Source: an uncultured Microbacterium sp. (lineage in GTDB: Bacteria; Actinomycetota; Actinomycetes; Actinomycetales; Microbacteriaceae). From it: 64,000 nucleotides of DNA. Where the stretch lies: NCBI RefSeq assembly GCF_900078385.1, contig NZ_FLQR01000010.1, forward strand, positions 159,752 through 223,751, given 5' to 3'. Positions 25,507 to 33,550 of this stretch are shown one piece after another. Numbering within the stretch: position 1 is the stretch's first letter; the number at the start of each line of letters is the position of its first letter. A program made the position numbers and the translations under genes. Under the pieces are notes generated by a model. It was not told the DNA's origin. It saw nothing but the letters and a program-made list of their open reading frames with translations, and ran no database searches.

Positions 25507-26466
25507 TCATCGGGCGTCATGAACGCGTTCCGCGATGAGACCGCCGAGCTGGACGGGCACGTCCTCCTGCACGTTGTGCCCCGCCGGGACCGTGATGATC
25601 TCGGCGGCGGGAAGGCGCCGCGCGTACTCGTCGACGTCCGCGGAGGAGAGGTAGCCGCGCGCGCCGCGGATGAGCGTGAGCGGCACCGTGACGGCGGCGA
25701 GGTCGTCCCACCCGGCGGACGACAGCACGCCGGCCGCGGCAGTGGCCGCACTGTCGGCCGCGTCCGCGGCCGCGCGGTCGGTGGCCAGCAGATGGGCCAG
25801 GTGCGCGAAGTGGTGCTTCCACTCGACGCGCCCGTCGGCGCGGACGCGGGAGTTGAGGAACACGCCCCGCGTCGCCGCCTCCCGCGAGCCGCCGAGTCCG
25901 AAGGAGAGGGCGCGGTCGACGAGCTCCTCCCGCGAGGCCCAGTCGCTCGGGCCGGCGAAGAACTCGCGGATCTGGCGGGCGCCGCCGTTCGGATCGAGGC
26001 CGGGGGAGATATCGACGACGATGAGGCCGCGCACGAGGCCCGGATGCGCCGCGGCGAGGGCCGCGGCGGTCAGTCCGCCGAGCGACTGTCCGACCACGAT
26101 CTGCGGCGACGGCGCCCACTCCGGCAGGACCACGGCGAGGTCCGCCGCGAGGGTGCGACCGCTGTACGCGCCGTCGGCGCGCCACGACGAGTCGCCGTGC
26201 CCGGGCAGGTCGACGGCGAGGGCCGGCAGCCCGAGGGCGAGGATCGTCGTGTCCCAGGTGTGGGCGTTCAGCCCGGCGCCGTGCAGGAAGGTGACCACCG
26301 GCGGGGTGAAGCCGCCGGTGGCGGCGTCGCCGTACTGCAGGGCGCTGACCGTGCGGCCGTCCGGCAGGGACGCGGTAAGGCGGCGGACCGGCGGGATCGC
26401 GGCCGCCCCGATGTCGGCCGCCTGCGCGGGAAGGAACGAGAACTCGTCGAACGGCGTCGTGGTCAC
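25507..26466 (-). CDS. Alpha/beta hydrolase
   Basis: A 319-residue protein. The oxyanion segment FLHGAGLNAHTW is near residues 60-71, the nucleophile elbow VVGQSLGGLT places Ser128, and the C-terminal segment ITVPAGHNVQEDVPVQ carries the catalytic His. The family spans esterases, lactonases and C-C hydrolases, so the substrate is not assignable. GTG 26466 has GAGG upstream and gives a normal-length protein. It is on the same strand as the ABC operon but about 106 bases apart. Confidence 0.88.
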   Translation of the reverse strand: MTTTPFDEFSFLPAQAADIGAAAIPPVRRLTASLPDGRTVSALQYGDAATGGFTPPVVTFLHGAGLNAHTWDTTILALGLPALAVDLPGHGDSSWRADGAYSGRTLAADLAVVLPEWAPSPQIVVGQSLGGLTAAALAAAHPGLVRGLIVVDISPGLDPNGGARQIREFFAGPSDWASREELVDRALSFGLGGSREAATRGVFLNSRVRADGRVEWKHHFAHLAHLLATDRAAADAADSAATAAAGVLSSAGWDDLAAVTVPLTLIRGARGYLSSADVDEYARRLPAAEIITVPAGHNVQEDVPVQLGGLIAERVHDAR

Positions 26467-26522
26467 GCGGCATCCTCGGGGTGACGGGGTGATGGTCGAT
26501 CCATTCTCGCGGATGCCGTCGG

Positions 26523-26528
26523 TAGGGT
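26523..26528 (+). promoter_or_regulatory. -10 box TAGGGT of the AhpD-like / phosphatase pair
   Basis: Seven bases precede ATG 26536. Confidence 0.55.
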
Positions 26529-26535
26529 GGGCGTC

Positions 26536-27021
26536 ATGACCACGGAACGCCGCGTGCACCTCTCCCGCTCGGCTCGTCCCGCGTACGACGCCCTCGAGGC
26601 GTTCTCGCAGACCGTCGGCGAGATCGCGGCCCAGGCGGGGATCGACGCGCGGCTGAAGGAGCTCACCCTCGTCCACGCGTCGCAGCTGAACGGCTGCGCG
26701 TACTGCGTCCGTATCCACGTGGACCGGGCCGTCGCGGCGGGCCTCACGGCGGACGAGATCGCGCAGATCGCGACATGGCGCGACTCGGGCGTCTTCACGG
26801 CACGGGAGCGCGCCGCGTTCGAGCTGGCCGAGCGCTACGTGTACATCCATGAGGACGGGATCCCCGACGAGGTGTACGACCATGTCGGCGGCATCCTCTC
26901 CGAGCCGGAGTACGTCGCCCTCAGCTGGCTGCTCGTGTCGATCAACGCCTTCAACCGCATCACGATCGCGGGCAAATACCCCGTCCCGCCGCGGCGGGGG
27001 GCCATCGCGGACCCGGCATGA
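26536..27021 (+). CDS. Carboxymuconolactone decarboxylase / AhpD-like protein
   Basis: A 161-residue helical protein. The redox-type motif NGCAYCVRIH places Cys54, Cys57 and His61, as in AhpD-like alkylhydroperoxidases; most decarboxylases of the superfamily lack this CXXC. It may reduce peroxides or serve in detoxification. Its stop overlaps the phosphatase ATG by four bases (ATGA). Confidence 0.9.
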   Translation: MTTERRVHLSRSARPAYDALEAFSQTVGEIAAQAGIDARLKELTLVHASQLNGCAYCVRIHVDRAVAAGLTADEIAQIATWRDSGVFTARERAAFELAERYVYIHEDGIPDEVYDHVGGILSEPEYVALSWLLVSINAFNRITIAGKYPVPPRRGAIADPA

Positions 27022-27740
27022 CCGATCCGCTGACGATCGCGGGGGCCCTCAACTTCCGGGACACCGGCGGTCTTCCCGCCGATGGCGGCACGACGCGTCC
27101 GGGCGTCCTGTTCCGTTCGGGCAACCTCGCACGCGTCGACGCCGCCGGGCGCGCCGCGCTGCAGCGGCTCGGCCTTCGTCGCATCATCGACCTCCGCGAC
27201 GACGCCGAGGTCGCGTGGGAGCCGACCCGGCTGGCCGAGCTCGGCCACGAAACCGTCCGGATCCCGCTGTTCACCGGGTCGACGGCATCCTTCTTCGCCG
27301 AGGACCTCACGCTGGACGACCTGTACCGGAGCCTCGTCGACGGTTCGGGGGAGAGCATCGTGGCCGTCGTGCGGGCGGTGATCGCGGACCAGCCCGTGCT
27401 CGTGCACTGCACGGTCGGCAAGGACCGCACCGGGGTGACCGTGGCCCTTGCGCTCGCCGCTGCCGGCGTCGACGAGGACGCCGTGGTCGCAGACTACGCG
27501 CGCACCGAGGCGCTGCTGCCGGCGCGGCGCAACGAGCAGGTGGTCGCCTACCTCCGCAGCATGCACCCGGAGGCGCGTCACCTCGAGGAGCTGGCGACCC
27601 GTTCGCCGGCGCCCGCCATGCGCCGGGTGCTCGACGATCTGCGGGCCCGGTTCGGTGCCCCCGTCGACTTCCTCCGCGCGCACGGGCTCCGTGACGACGA
27701 GATCGATGAGCTGCGACGCGTCCTGATCGTCCCGCGCTGA
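27018..27740 (+). CDS. Tyrosine-protein phosphatase (PtpB-like)
   Basis: A 240-residue protein. The N-terminal NFRDTGGLPADGG and the P-loop HCTVGKDRTG (residues 130-139, nucleophile Cys131, Arg137) are typical of the bacterial PtpB / atypical dual-specificity family, which also dephosphorylates phosphoinositides. Lys135 in the P-loop is a hallmark of that group. Substrate here unknown. Translationally coupled to the AhpD-like gene. Confidence 0.92.
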   Translation: MTDPLTIAGALNFRDTGGLPADGGTTRPGVLFRSGNLARVDAAGRAALQRLGLRRIIDLRDDAEVAWEPTRLAELGHETVRIPLFTGSTASFFAEDLTLDDLYRSLVDGSGESIVAVVRAVIADQPVLVHCTVGKDRTGVTVALALAAAGVDEDAVVADYARTEALLPARRNEQVVAYLRSMHPEARHLEELATRSPAPAMRRVLDDLRARFGAPVDFLRAHGLRDDEIDELRRVLIVPR

Positions 27741-27757
27741 CATCCGCGCGGCGGAGG

Positions 27758-27776
27758 CAAGGTAAGGCAACCCTTC
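27758..27776. promoter_or_regulatory. DtxR/IdeR-like iron box
   Basis: CAAGGTAAGGCAACCCTTC matches the 19-base DtxR/IdeR consensus at 12 positions, including the central AGGC and both flanks. It covers the -35 region of the SIP gene promoter, the classic position for iron-dependent repression. Confidence 0.65.
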
Positions 27777-27785
27777 CTCACAGGG

Positions 27786-27791
27786 TATAGT
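27786..27791 (+). promoter_or_regulatory. -10 box TATAGT of the SIP gene
   Basis: A near-consensus -10, with ATG 27801 nine bases downstream. The iron box lies just upstream of it. Confidence 0.65.
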
Positions 27792-27800
27792 GGTCGCATC

Positions 27801-28265
27801 ATGTCCAGCTCCCTCGCGCACACTCCCGCCGCCTGCCGGGCGTCGAAGCACACGCGCGTCCAGCACCTCATCACGGCGGACGAGTCCTCGCTCGCCGAAC
27901 TGGAGGCGCTGATCGCGACGCTGCCGCTCTGCTCTACCGGTCGCGTGTTCGTCGAGGTCCCGGATGCCGGCTGGATCGGCCGGATCGCGGCGCCCGCGCG
28001 GATGACCGTGACGTGGCTCGACCGCTCGCGCCGCTCCGGAGCCCCCGGCACGAGCCGGGCCTGCGCGCCCGGCCAGGCTCTCGCGCGCGCCGTCACGGCG
28101 TGGGCTGACGAGATGCTGTGCCGTGCGGACGATGCGACCCGCATCCACCTGCTCGGCGGGTTCCTCGGCACGGCCGACATCGTGGACCACCTGACGACGG
28201 CGCTGCACGTCGAGGCCTCCGCCATCGACGCTCCCGAGCGCTTCGGGCTGCTCTCCGCCCGCTGA
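27801..28265 (+). CDS. SIP-domain protein (siderophore-interacting protein, C-terminal domain only)
   Basis: A 154-residue protein matching only the NAD(P)H-binding SIP half of ferric-siderophore reductases: HLITADESSLAELEALIATL, RVFVEVPDAGWIG and an ending with HLLGGFLGTADIVDHL. The FAD-binding half is missing, and no adjacent gene supplies it. The iron box supports a role in iron metabolism; without the flavin domain a direct reductase role is doubtful. Confidence 0.8.
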   Translation: MSSSLAHTPAACRASKHTRVQHLITADESSLAELEALIATLPLCSTGRVFVEVPDAGWIGRIAAPARMTVTWLDRSRRSGAPGTSRACAPGQALARAVTAWADEMLCRADDATRIHLLGGFLGTADIVDHLTTALHVEASAIDAPERFGLLSAR

Positions 28266-28286
28266 GTCGACTCGACGGGGCTCAGC
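28261..28286. terminator. Weak hairpin between convergent genes
   Basis: GCTGAG and CTCAGC form a 6-base stem with a loop containing the palindrome GAGTCGACTC. It lies across the stop of the SIP gene and the end of the next gene. Confidence 0.3.
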
Positions 28287-28737
28287 GTCCCGCGATGCGC
28301 GGCACGTAGTTCCCGTCCTCGAGGCCCGCGAGGATCTCGAAGCGGTTCTTCAGCGGGTTCCGGCCGGCGAAGAGGTACAGCACCGGCATCAGGAACCCGT
28401 AGCGCCGCCACTGCGCGGCGTGCACGGCTTCGTGGCGGAGGATCCGCTCCGTGAGGGGGCCGTCGCCGGTCAGGTAGCAGCGACCCACGCACACCCCGCC
28501 CCGGCCGTACGTCCAGGACGGCATCCCGCGGAAGACCAGCAGCCCGCCGCGGCGGAGCACGGGGCCCGTGGACCACAGCGATCCCCACACCCAGCCGACG
28601 GACGTTCCCCACCAGTAGCCGACGCGGCTGATGGGGGAGTCGAGCAGGAACGACGGGATGGCGCGGTCCAGGCGCTCGCCGCGGGTGACGGCACGCTCGG
28701 CGTCGGCCTTCCAGCCGGGCGGCGGGGTGGCGATCAT
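28282..28737 (-). CDS. Hypothetical protein with an HEXXH motif
   Basis: A 151-residue protein. ERILRHEAVHAAQWRRYG (HEAVH at residues 102-106) resembles a zincin-type HEXXH helix, and a Trp-rich segment GYWWGTSVGWVWGSLW precedes it. No clear third zinc ligand can be named. A hydrophobic stretch follows the motif (FLMPVLYLFAG). The first codon overlaps the arginase-family stop as ATGA, so the two are co-transcribed. I do not recognise a named family with certainty. Confidence 0.7.
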   Translation of the reverse strand: MIATPPPGWKADAERAVTRGERLDRAIPSFLLDSPISRVGYWWGTSVGWVWGSLWSTGPVLRRGGLLVFRGMPSWTYGRGGVCVGRCYLTGDGPLTERILRHEAVHAAQWRRYGFLMPVLYLFAGRNPLKNRFEILAGLEDGNYVPRIAGR

Positions 28738-29561
28738 GCGACCGCGCCCACGATGCGCAGGATGCTGCCGAGGTCGTCGACGGCGGCGGCGGGCGTCGCG
28801 GGCGCGAATCCGCAGACGGAGGCGCCCGCGAGGGGCAGGCGCTCACGCAGCGCGGCGATCGACGCGGTCACGTCGGCGACGGCGAGCCCGAACGGGACCG
28901 CGGAGGTGAGGCCGGTCATGACGGCGGGGTCGAGCACATCGAGGTCGATGTGGATGTAGACGGCGTCCGCGCCGGTCGCGACGACCGCGTCGACGAGGGC
29001 GCTCGGCTCGCCGAGCTCCGCGACGGTGAGGACGCGCAGCCCGGTCGCGACGATGAGGGCGGCCTCGGCATCCTCGAACTCGCGGGCGCCGGCCAGAAGG
29101 ACACGGTCGGCGCTGACGACGCCGCCGGTGGAGAGTTCGCCGTCGCCGAAGACGGCACGCAGGGCCATGCCGGCGAATGCACCGGAGGGCGAGGTGTCGG
29201 GGGAGTGCAGATCACCGTGCGCGTCGAACCACACGACGGCCATCCCGGGATGCCGGCCGGCCGCGTGGGCGATCGCGGGGACGGCGACGCCGCAGTCGCC
29301 GCCGATCACGACCGCCGCCTCGCCGCCGGACTGCTCGGCGTGCTCGGCGAGCTCGGCGGCGAGGAGATCGCGGATGCGGGAGAGGGAGCTCAGGCGCCGC
29401 ACCGGGCTGCCGAGCGATTCGCCGGCCTCCAACGGCACGTCGATGCGCGTGGACGAGGCGCGCGGCAGATCGCCCGCGATGGCCTCGGCACCGTCGATGA
29501 GCAGCATTGCGCGCGCGGCCGGAGAGCCCTGCCACTGCGGAACCACCACGAAGCGGGTCAT
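28734..29561 (-). CDS. Arginase/agmatinase-family protein (ureohydrolase fold)
   Basis: A 275-residue protein. Metal-site motifs are DAHGDLH (residues 113-119) and HIDLDVLDPAVM (from 204). The first motif, normally GGDHS, reads GGDCG here (87-91): Cys90 replaces the His that binds one Mn ion. The enzyme may therefore be altered in metal use or activity, and arginase activity should not be assumed. ATG 29561 has AGAGG about 8 bases upstream. Confidence 0.85.
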   Translation of the reverse strand: MTRFVVVPQWQGSPAARAMLLIDGAEAIAGDLPRASSTRIDVPLEAGESLGSPVRRLSSLSRIRDLLAAELAEHAEQSGGEAAVVIGGDCGVAVPAIAHAAGRHPGMAVVWFDAHGDLHSPDTSPSGAFAGMALRAVFGDGELSTGGVVSADRVLLAGAREFEDAEAALIVATGLRVLTVAELGEPSALVDAVVATGADAVYIHIDLDVLDPAVMTGLTSAVPFGLAVADVTASIAALRERLPLAGASVCGFAPATPAAAVDDLGSILRIVGAVA

Positions 29562-29637
29562 GCGCTGCCTCTCGAGGCGAGGGGGCACGGCGCCGACCGG
29601 AGTCGGCGCCGTGCCACGGCGGAACGGCTCGCGCCGA

Positions 29638-30375
29638 CTACTGCTCGATCGCGGGGGCTGTCGAGCCCCCGGTCTTCAGCGCCGCGAGCCGGGCCTCGAC
29701 CTCGGTGAGCTCTCCGACGTCCTCGAGCTGGTTGAACTGCGCGTCCAGCGACGACGCCGCGAGCTCCTGCTTGCCGGTCGCGAGCGCCTCCTGCCGGCGG
29801 ACCTTGTCCTCGAAGCGGCCGAGCTCGCTCGTGGGGTCGAGCACGTCGATCGACTTGACCGCGTCGTGGACCTTGTTCTGGGCCTCGGCGGTCTTGGCGC
29901 GGGCGAGCAGCTCGGAGCGCTTCGAGCGCAGCTGGTCGAGCTTGCCCTTCATGCCGTTCAAGCCGTCCTTGAGCTTCTCGACGACCTCGGTCTGCGCGGT
30001 GATCGACGGCGCGATGGCGCGGACCTCGTTCTCCTCGCCGATCTGACGCTGCAGCGCGATCTTCGCGAGGTTGTCGAACTTGTCGGCGTCGGCCGTGTTG
30101 CCCGCGGAGCGCAGCTCGTCGGCCTTCTTGCTCGCGGCGAGGGCCTTGTTGCCCCACTCGACGGCGGCCTTCTGGTCCTCCTCATGGTCGCGCTCGAGCA
30201 GGCGCAGGTTGCCGATCGTCTCGGCGATCGCGGCCTCGGCGTCGGCGATGTTGTTCGTGTAGTCGCGCACGAGCTGGTCGAGCATCTTCTCCGGGTCCTC
30301 GGCGGAGTCGAGGAGGGCGTTGATGTTCGCCTTCATCAGGGTCGAGATGCGTCCGAAGATGGACTGCTTTGCCAT
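29638..30375 (-). CDS. pspA: PspA/IM30-family protein
   Basis: A 245-residue, almost wholly helical coiled-coil protein. It has the family N-terminus FGRISTLMKANINALLDSAE and DPEKMLDQLVRDYTNNI, and alternating charged heptads after that. PspA proteins bind and stabilise stressed membranes and form ESCRT-III-like assemblies. ATG 30375 has AAGGAAAA upstream. The TPM-domain gene precedes it on the same strand after 81 bases, a pairing common in Actinobacteria. Confidence 0.92.
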   Translation of the reverse strand: MAKQSIFGRISTLMKANINALLDSAEDPEKMLDQLVRDYTNNIADAEAAIAETIGNLRLLERDHEEDQKAAVEWGNKALAASKKADELRSAGNTADADKFDNLAKIALQRQIGEENEVRAIAPSITAQTEVVEKLKDGLNGMKGKLDQLRSKRSELLARAKTAEAQNKVHDAVKSIDVLDPTSELGRFEDKVRRQEALATGKQELAASSLDAQFNQLEDVGELTEVEARLAALKTGGSTAPAIEQ

Positions 30376-30456
30376 CGGTTTTCCTTTCCTAGCGGGAAGT
30401 CTCTTCAGTTGTAGTCGGAAGTCCATGTCACCTTCTGCAGGGTGGGCGGTGCGCGT

Positions 30457-32502
30457 TCAGAAGCGGCCCCCTCCGCGCCGGCCGCGCGTGCCGCCGCCGC
30501 CGAAGCTGCCGGGGCCGAGGCCTCCTCCGCCGAAGCCGCCCCCGCCGCCGCCGCCGAAGACGCCGCCGCCCCCGCCGCCGCCGCCGAAGATGCCGCCCCC
30601 GCCGCCTCCGCCGAGGAGGGAGTTGATCACGATGCCGCCGAGGACGGCGCCCATCATGTTGCCGCCGCCGCCGCTGTTGCCGCCGCCGCCGAAGAGGCCG
30701 CCGCCACCGCCGGAGAACGCGCCGACGTCGTTCTGCGCATGCTGGATGGCCTGGCCGGCCAGGTCGTTGGCGCGCTGCGCGTACTGCAGGGCCTGTGCGG
30801 GGTCGCTGGCGGCGAGCTGCTGCGCCTGGACGAGTGAGGCGCCGGCCTCGGCGAGCCGTGTGCGGGCTTCCGCGCCGATCGCGCCGCGGCGGGAGGTGAT
30901 GAAGTCCTCCGCGGCGGAGACCTGCGCCTGGGCCTGCAGGAGCTGCTGACCGAGCAGCTGGCCGGCCCGCTGCGCCTGGGCCTGGGCGTCCCGGACTCCG
31001 GCGAGCAGGGTGTCGATCTCGGTGTTCACGGCCTCCAGCGCCGCGAGCGTCGCGAGCGGGCGCTTCTGACCGCCGGTCAGATTCGTGCGGGCGGCATCGA
31101 CCTGCTGACGGGTGGATGCGATCACGGGGGCGAGCCGCGCATCCGGGTCGGGCATCGCACCGGCCGCGGCGAGGTCCTTCTCGAGGTCCGCGATCAGGGC
31201 CGCGGCGTTCTGCTCGCCGGCGGCGAGGTCGCCCTGCAGCTTCGTGACGGCATCCTCGAGCATGCGCGCCTGCCCGAGCGCCTCCTCTGCGGCGCGGATG
31301 CTGACGGCGGCCGCGGATCCGTCGCCCGAGCCGATCGCCTGCTGCGCGGCCGTCAGTCGCTCGTCGGCGAAATCGATGCGCTGCTGCGCCTGCGCCGGGT
31401 TGTCGGCGATGGTGGCGAGCGCTTCGGCGGCGTACGTCCCCTGCAGCGCGGCCAGACGCTCGGTCGCTTCGGCGAGCCCTCCGGCCACCGTCGCGCGCAG
31501 CTCCTGCGTGCGGGTGAGTGCTTCGGGTGCGTTCTGCTCGAGCTTGCGCAGCTCGTCGAACGCGTCGGCCTTCTCGTCCAGTTCCGCATTCGCCGATTCG
31601 CACAGCTCGAGGATCCGCGTGTTCCACGCCCGGACGTCCTGCTCGGTGTCGGGCACCTCGTCGTCGAGCTGCTGCTGCAGGGAGAACGCCTGGTCCAGGT
31701 TCGCCTTCGCGCGCGTGAGCGTCTCCTCGAACTCCGCCGCGGCGGCGTCGCCGAACTGGGCCCGGGCGAACCCGAGCTCCTGTTCGCTGGTCTTCACCGC
31801 ATCGTCGGTCTGCACGAGCGCGGACGCCGCGCGCCGCGCGAGCTCGGCGGTGGGGACGGCGGTGACCGCCTCCGGCCCTGCCGCCCCGCCGGCGGCGGCC
31901 TTGGTCTTCCGGCGCGAGCGCACGACGAGCCAGACGACCACGATCACGGCGGCCGCGATCAGGAGGAAGACGAGGATGCCGCCGAACCCGCCGCCGTCCG
32001 CTTCGCCCCCGGGGGCGCCGTCGCCGCCGCCCACCGCGTTCTCGAGGCCGTCGGCGGCCGCGATCCCGGCGCCGGCCCAGTCCTCCGCGCCGAGCGCGGG
32101 CAGGATGCGCTGCTGTTCGATGGTGCCGAGGGCGGCGAAGTCGACGGGACCTGCGGAGTCCCCGGAGAGGTAGAACGTGCGACCCTCGGTCGCGACCGCG
32201 AGGAGGTACTGGTTGGGGCCGAGCCCGTTCGCCTCGGCCGTCTCGGTCGCCCACGCCTCGGGGTCGCTCGGCTCGGTGAACTCGTCGACGTAGACCACCC
32301 AGAGGTCGACGCCCGACGATGCGGAGAGCTGCTCGGACCGCTGCTGGACGTCGCTCTCCTCGGCCGCCGACAGGACGCCGGCGTCATCGAGGACGCGCGT
32401 CGCCCCCAGGGCGACGGGGGCGGTCGCGAGCGCGCCGCCGGCAGCCCCGCCGACGACGATCGCCACTGCGGCAGTGAGCGCCAGAGCCCATCGCGATCGC
32501 AT
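30457..32502 (-). CDS. TPM-domain membrane protein with long coiled coil and Gly-rich tail
   Basis: A 681-residue protein. A signal peptide (about 1-33) leads to an extracytoplasmic TPM domain (VLDDAGVLSAAEESDVQQRS, LWVVYVDEF), then one transmembrane segment at about 175-195 followed by RSRRKTK. The next 400 residues are Ala/Gln/Glu-rich coiled coil, and the last 85 residues are mostly glycine (GGGGG with Phe and Leu). Orientation suggests TPM outside and coiled coil inside. It lies upstream of pspA, so a membrane-stress role is likely. ATG 32502 has GGAGGAGG upstream. Confidence 0.88.
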   Translation of the reverse strand: MRSRWALALTAAVAIVVGGAAGGALATAPVALGATRVLDDAGVLSAAEESDVQQRSEQLSASSGVDLWVVYVDEFTEPSDPEAWATETAEANGLGPNQYLLAVATEGRTFYLSGDSAGPVDFAALGTIEQQRILPALGAEDWAGAGIAAADGLENAVGGGDGAPGGEADGGGFGGILVFLLIAAAVIVVVWLVVRSRRKTKAAAGGAAGPEAVTAVPTAELARRAASALVQTDDAVKTSEQELGFARAQFGDAAAAEFEETLTRAKANLDQAFSLQQQLDDEVPDTEQDVRAWNTRILELCESANAELDEKADAFDELRKLEQNAPEALTRTQELRATVAGGLAEATERLAALQGTYAAEALATIADNPAQAQQRIDFADERLTAAQQAIGSGDGSAAAVSIRAAEEALGQARMLEDAVTKLQGDLAAGEQNAAALIADLEKDLAAAGAMPDPDARLAPVIASTRQQVDAARTNLTGGQKRPLATLAALEAVNTEIDTLLAGVRDAQAQAQRAGQLLGQQLLQAQAQVSAAEDFITSRRGAIGAEARTRLAEAGASLVQAQQLAASDPAQALQYAQRANDLAGQAIQHAQNDVGAFSGGGGGLFGGGGNSGGGGNMMGAVLGGIVINSLLGGGGGGGIFGGGGGGGGVFGGGGGGGFGGGGLGPGSFGGGGTRGRRGGGRF
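30478..30720. repeat. Low-complexity CCG/GGN tract coding for the Gly-rich tail
   Basis: Long runs of CCGCCGCCGCC type triplets encode polyglycine with spaced Phe, Leu and Ile. The triplet structure is prone to length change by slippage in steps that keep the frame. Confidence 0.7.
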
Positions 32503-32650
32503 CGGTGGATCCTCCTCCGGGGGCATGGCGGCCGCCCCCTCCGCGAGTCTATTCCCCGGCTCGCATGGGGCGATAGCTCCGCGCGGCGCCGTTCGCCGCG
32601 CATCCCGTGGTTTCCGCGCGTGGCTCGTTCTGGGCCCGGCCGGACCGGGT

Positions 32651-32656
32651 TAGGCT
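32651..32656 (+). promoter_or_regulatory. -10 box TAGGCT of the DUF3097 gene
   Basis: About 20 bases before ATG 32677, leaving room for the CGGAGG RBS at 32665-32670; this gene has a short leader. Confidence 0.5.
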
Positions 32657-32676
32657 CTCGCGTTCGGAGGGTGACG

Positions 32677-33510
32677 ATGGAAGACCGATACGCAGGCGAC
32701 GTGCTCGCTCCGGGCTGGCGCAGCGCCGGCCGCCCCGTGGTCCCGGTCGTCGAGGCTGTCCGCGATCTCGTCGTCGAGGTCGCCGCCGACGGCTTCTGCG
32801 GCGCCGTGGCCGGGTGGCAGCCCGGACTCGTGGAACTCGAGGACCGGCACGGCCGCGTCCGCCTCTTCCCGCTCGGCGCGGGGTTCCTGGTGGACGGCGC
32901 GCCGGTGCAGCTGACCGCACCGAAGGCCGCGGCGCCCAGGACGCCCGCCCGCACGGCATCCGGGTCCTTCGCCGCGCCCGATGCGCGCGCACGGGTCGCC
33001 CGTGCGTCCCGGATCCTCGTCGAGGGCAAGCACGACGCGGAGCTCGTCGAGAAGGTGTGGGGCGACGACCTGCGGGTCGAAGGGGTCGTCGTCGAGTTCC
33101 TGCAGGGCGTCGACCTGCTGGACGCCGTCCTGCAGGGCGATCCGCCCTCGGCGGAGCGCCGCTACGGCGTGCTCGTGGACCACCTCGTCCCCGGGTCGAA
33201 GGAGACCCGTCTCGCGCAGGCCGTCGAGCGCGGCCCGCACGGGCGCTTCGTGCGGATCGTCGGGCACCCGCACGTCGACGTCTGGCAGTGCGTGACCCCG
33301 AAGGCGCTCGGCATCGCCGGGTGGCCCGAGGTGCCGCGCGGCACCGAGTGGAAGGTGGGCGTCAGCCGCGCCCTCGGCTGGCCGGCGGAGACCCCCGTCG
33401 ACCTGGCTCGGAACTGGCAGCGGATCCTCGGCGCCGTGCAGTCCTACCGCGACCTCGACCCCGCCCTGCTCGGTCGCGTCGAGGAGCTCATCGACTTCGT
33501 CACGGAGTGA
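32677..33510 (+). CDS. DUF3097 family protein with TOPRIM-like segment
   Basis: A 277-residue protein conserved in Actinobacteria. The central segment ASRILVEGKHDAELVEKVWG (residues 110-129) has the TOPRIM pattern (E-G-K-x-D), as in small primase or nuclease-like proteins, and DLLDAVLQGDPPS plus GVLVDHLVPGSKETRLAQ follow. The function is not established. The next gene on the strand is trmB, 40 bases away with its own -10. Confidence 0.85.
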   Translation: MEDRYAGDVLAPGWRSAGRPVVPVVEAVRDLVVEVAADGFCGAVAGWQPGLVELEDRHGRVRLFPLGAGFLVDGAPVQLTAPKAAAPRTPARTASGSFAAPDARARVARASRILVEGKHDAELVEKVWGDDLRVEGVVVEFLQGVDLLDAVLQGDPPSAERRYGVLVDHLVPGSKETRLAQAVERGPHGRFVRIVGHPHVDVWQCVTPKALGIAGWPEVPRGTEWKVGVSRALGWPAETPVDLARNWQRILGAVQSYRDLDPALLGRVEELIDFVTE

Positions 33511-33538
33511 CCCCGCGGGGGTGGCGCGGCCGACTGGG

Positions 33539-33544
33539 TAGCCT
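33539..33544 (+). promoter_or_regulatory. -10 box TAGCCT of trmB
   Basis: Six G residues separate it from ATG 33551. Confidence 0.55.
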
Positions 33545-33550
33545 GGGGGG

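Noticed and set aside
30470..30720. CRISPR-like or satellite repeat array
   Set aside because: The repetition is in-frame glycine coding in the TPM protein, without unit-spacer structure.
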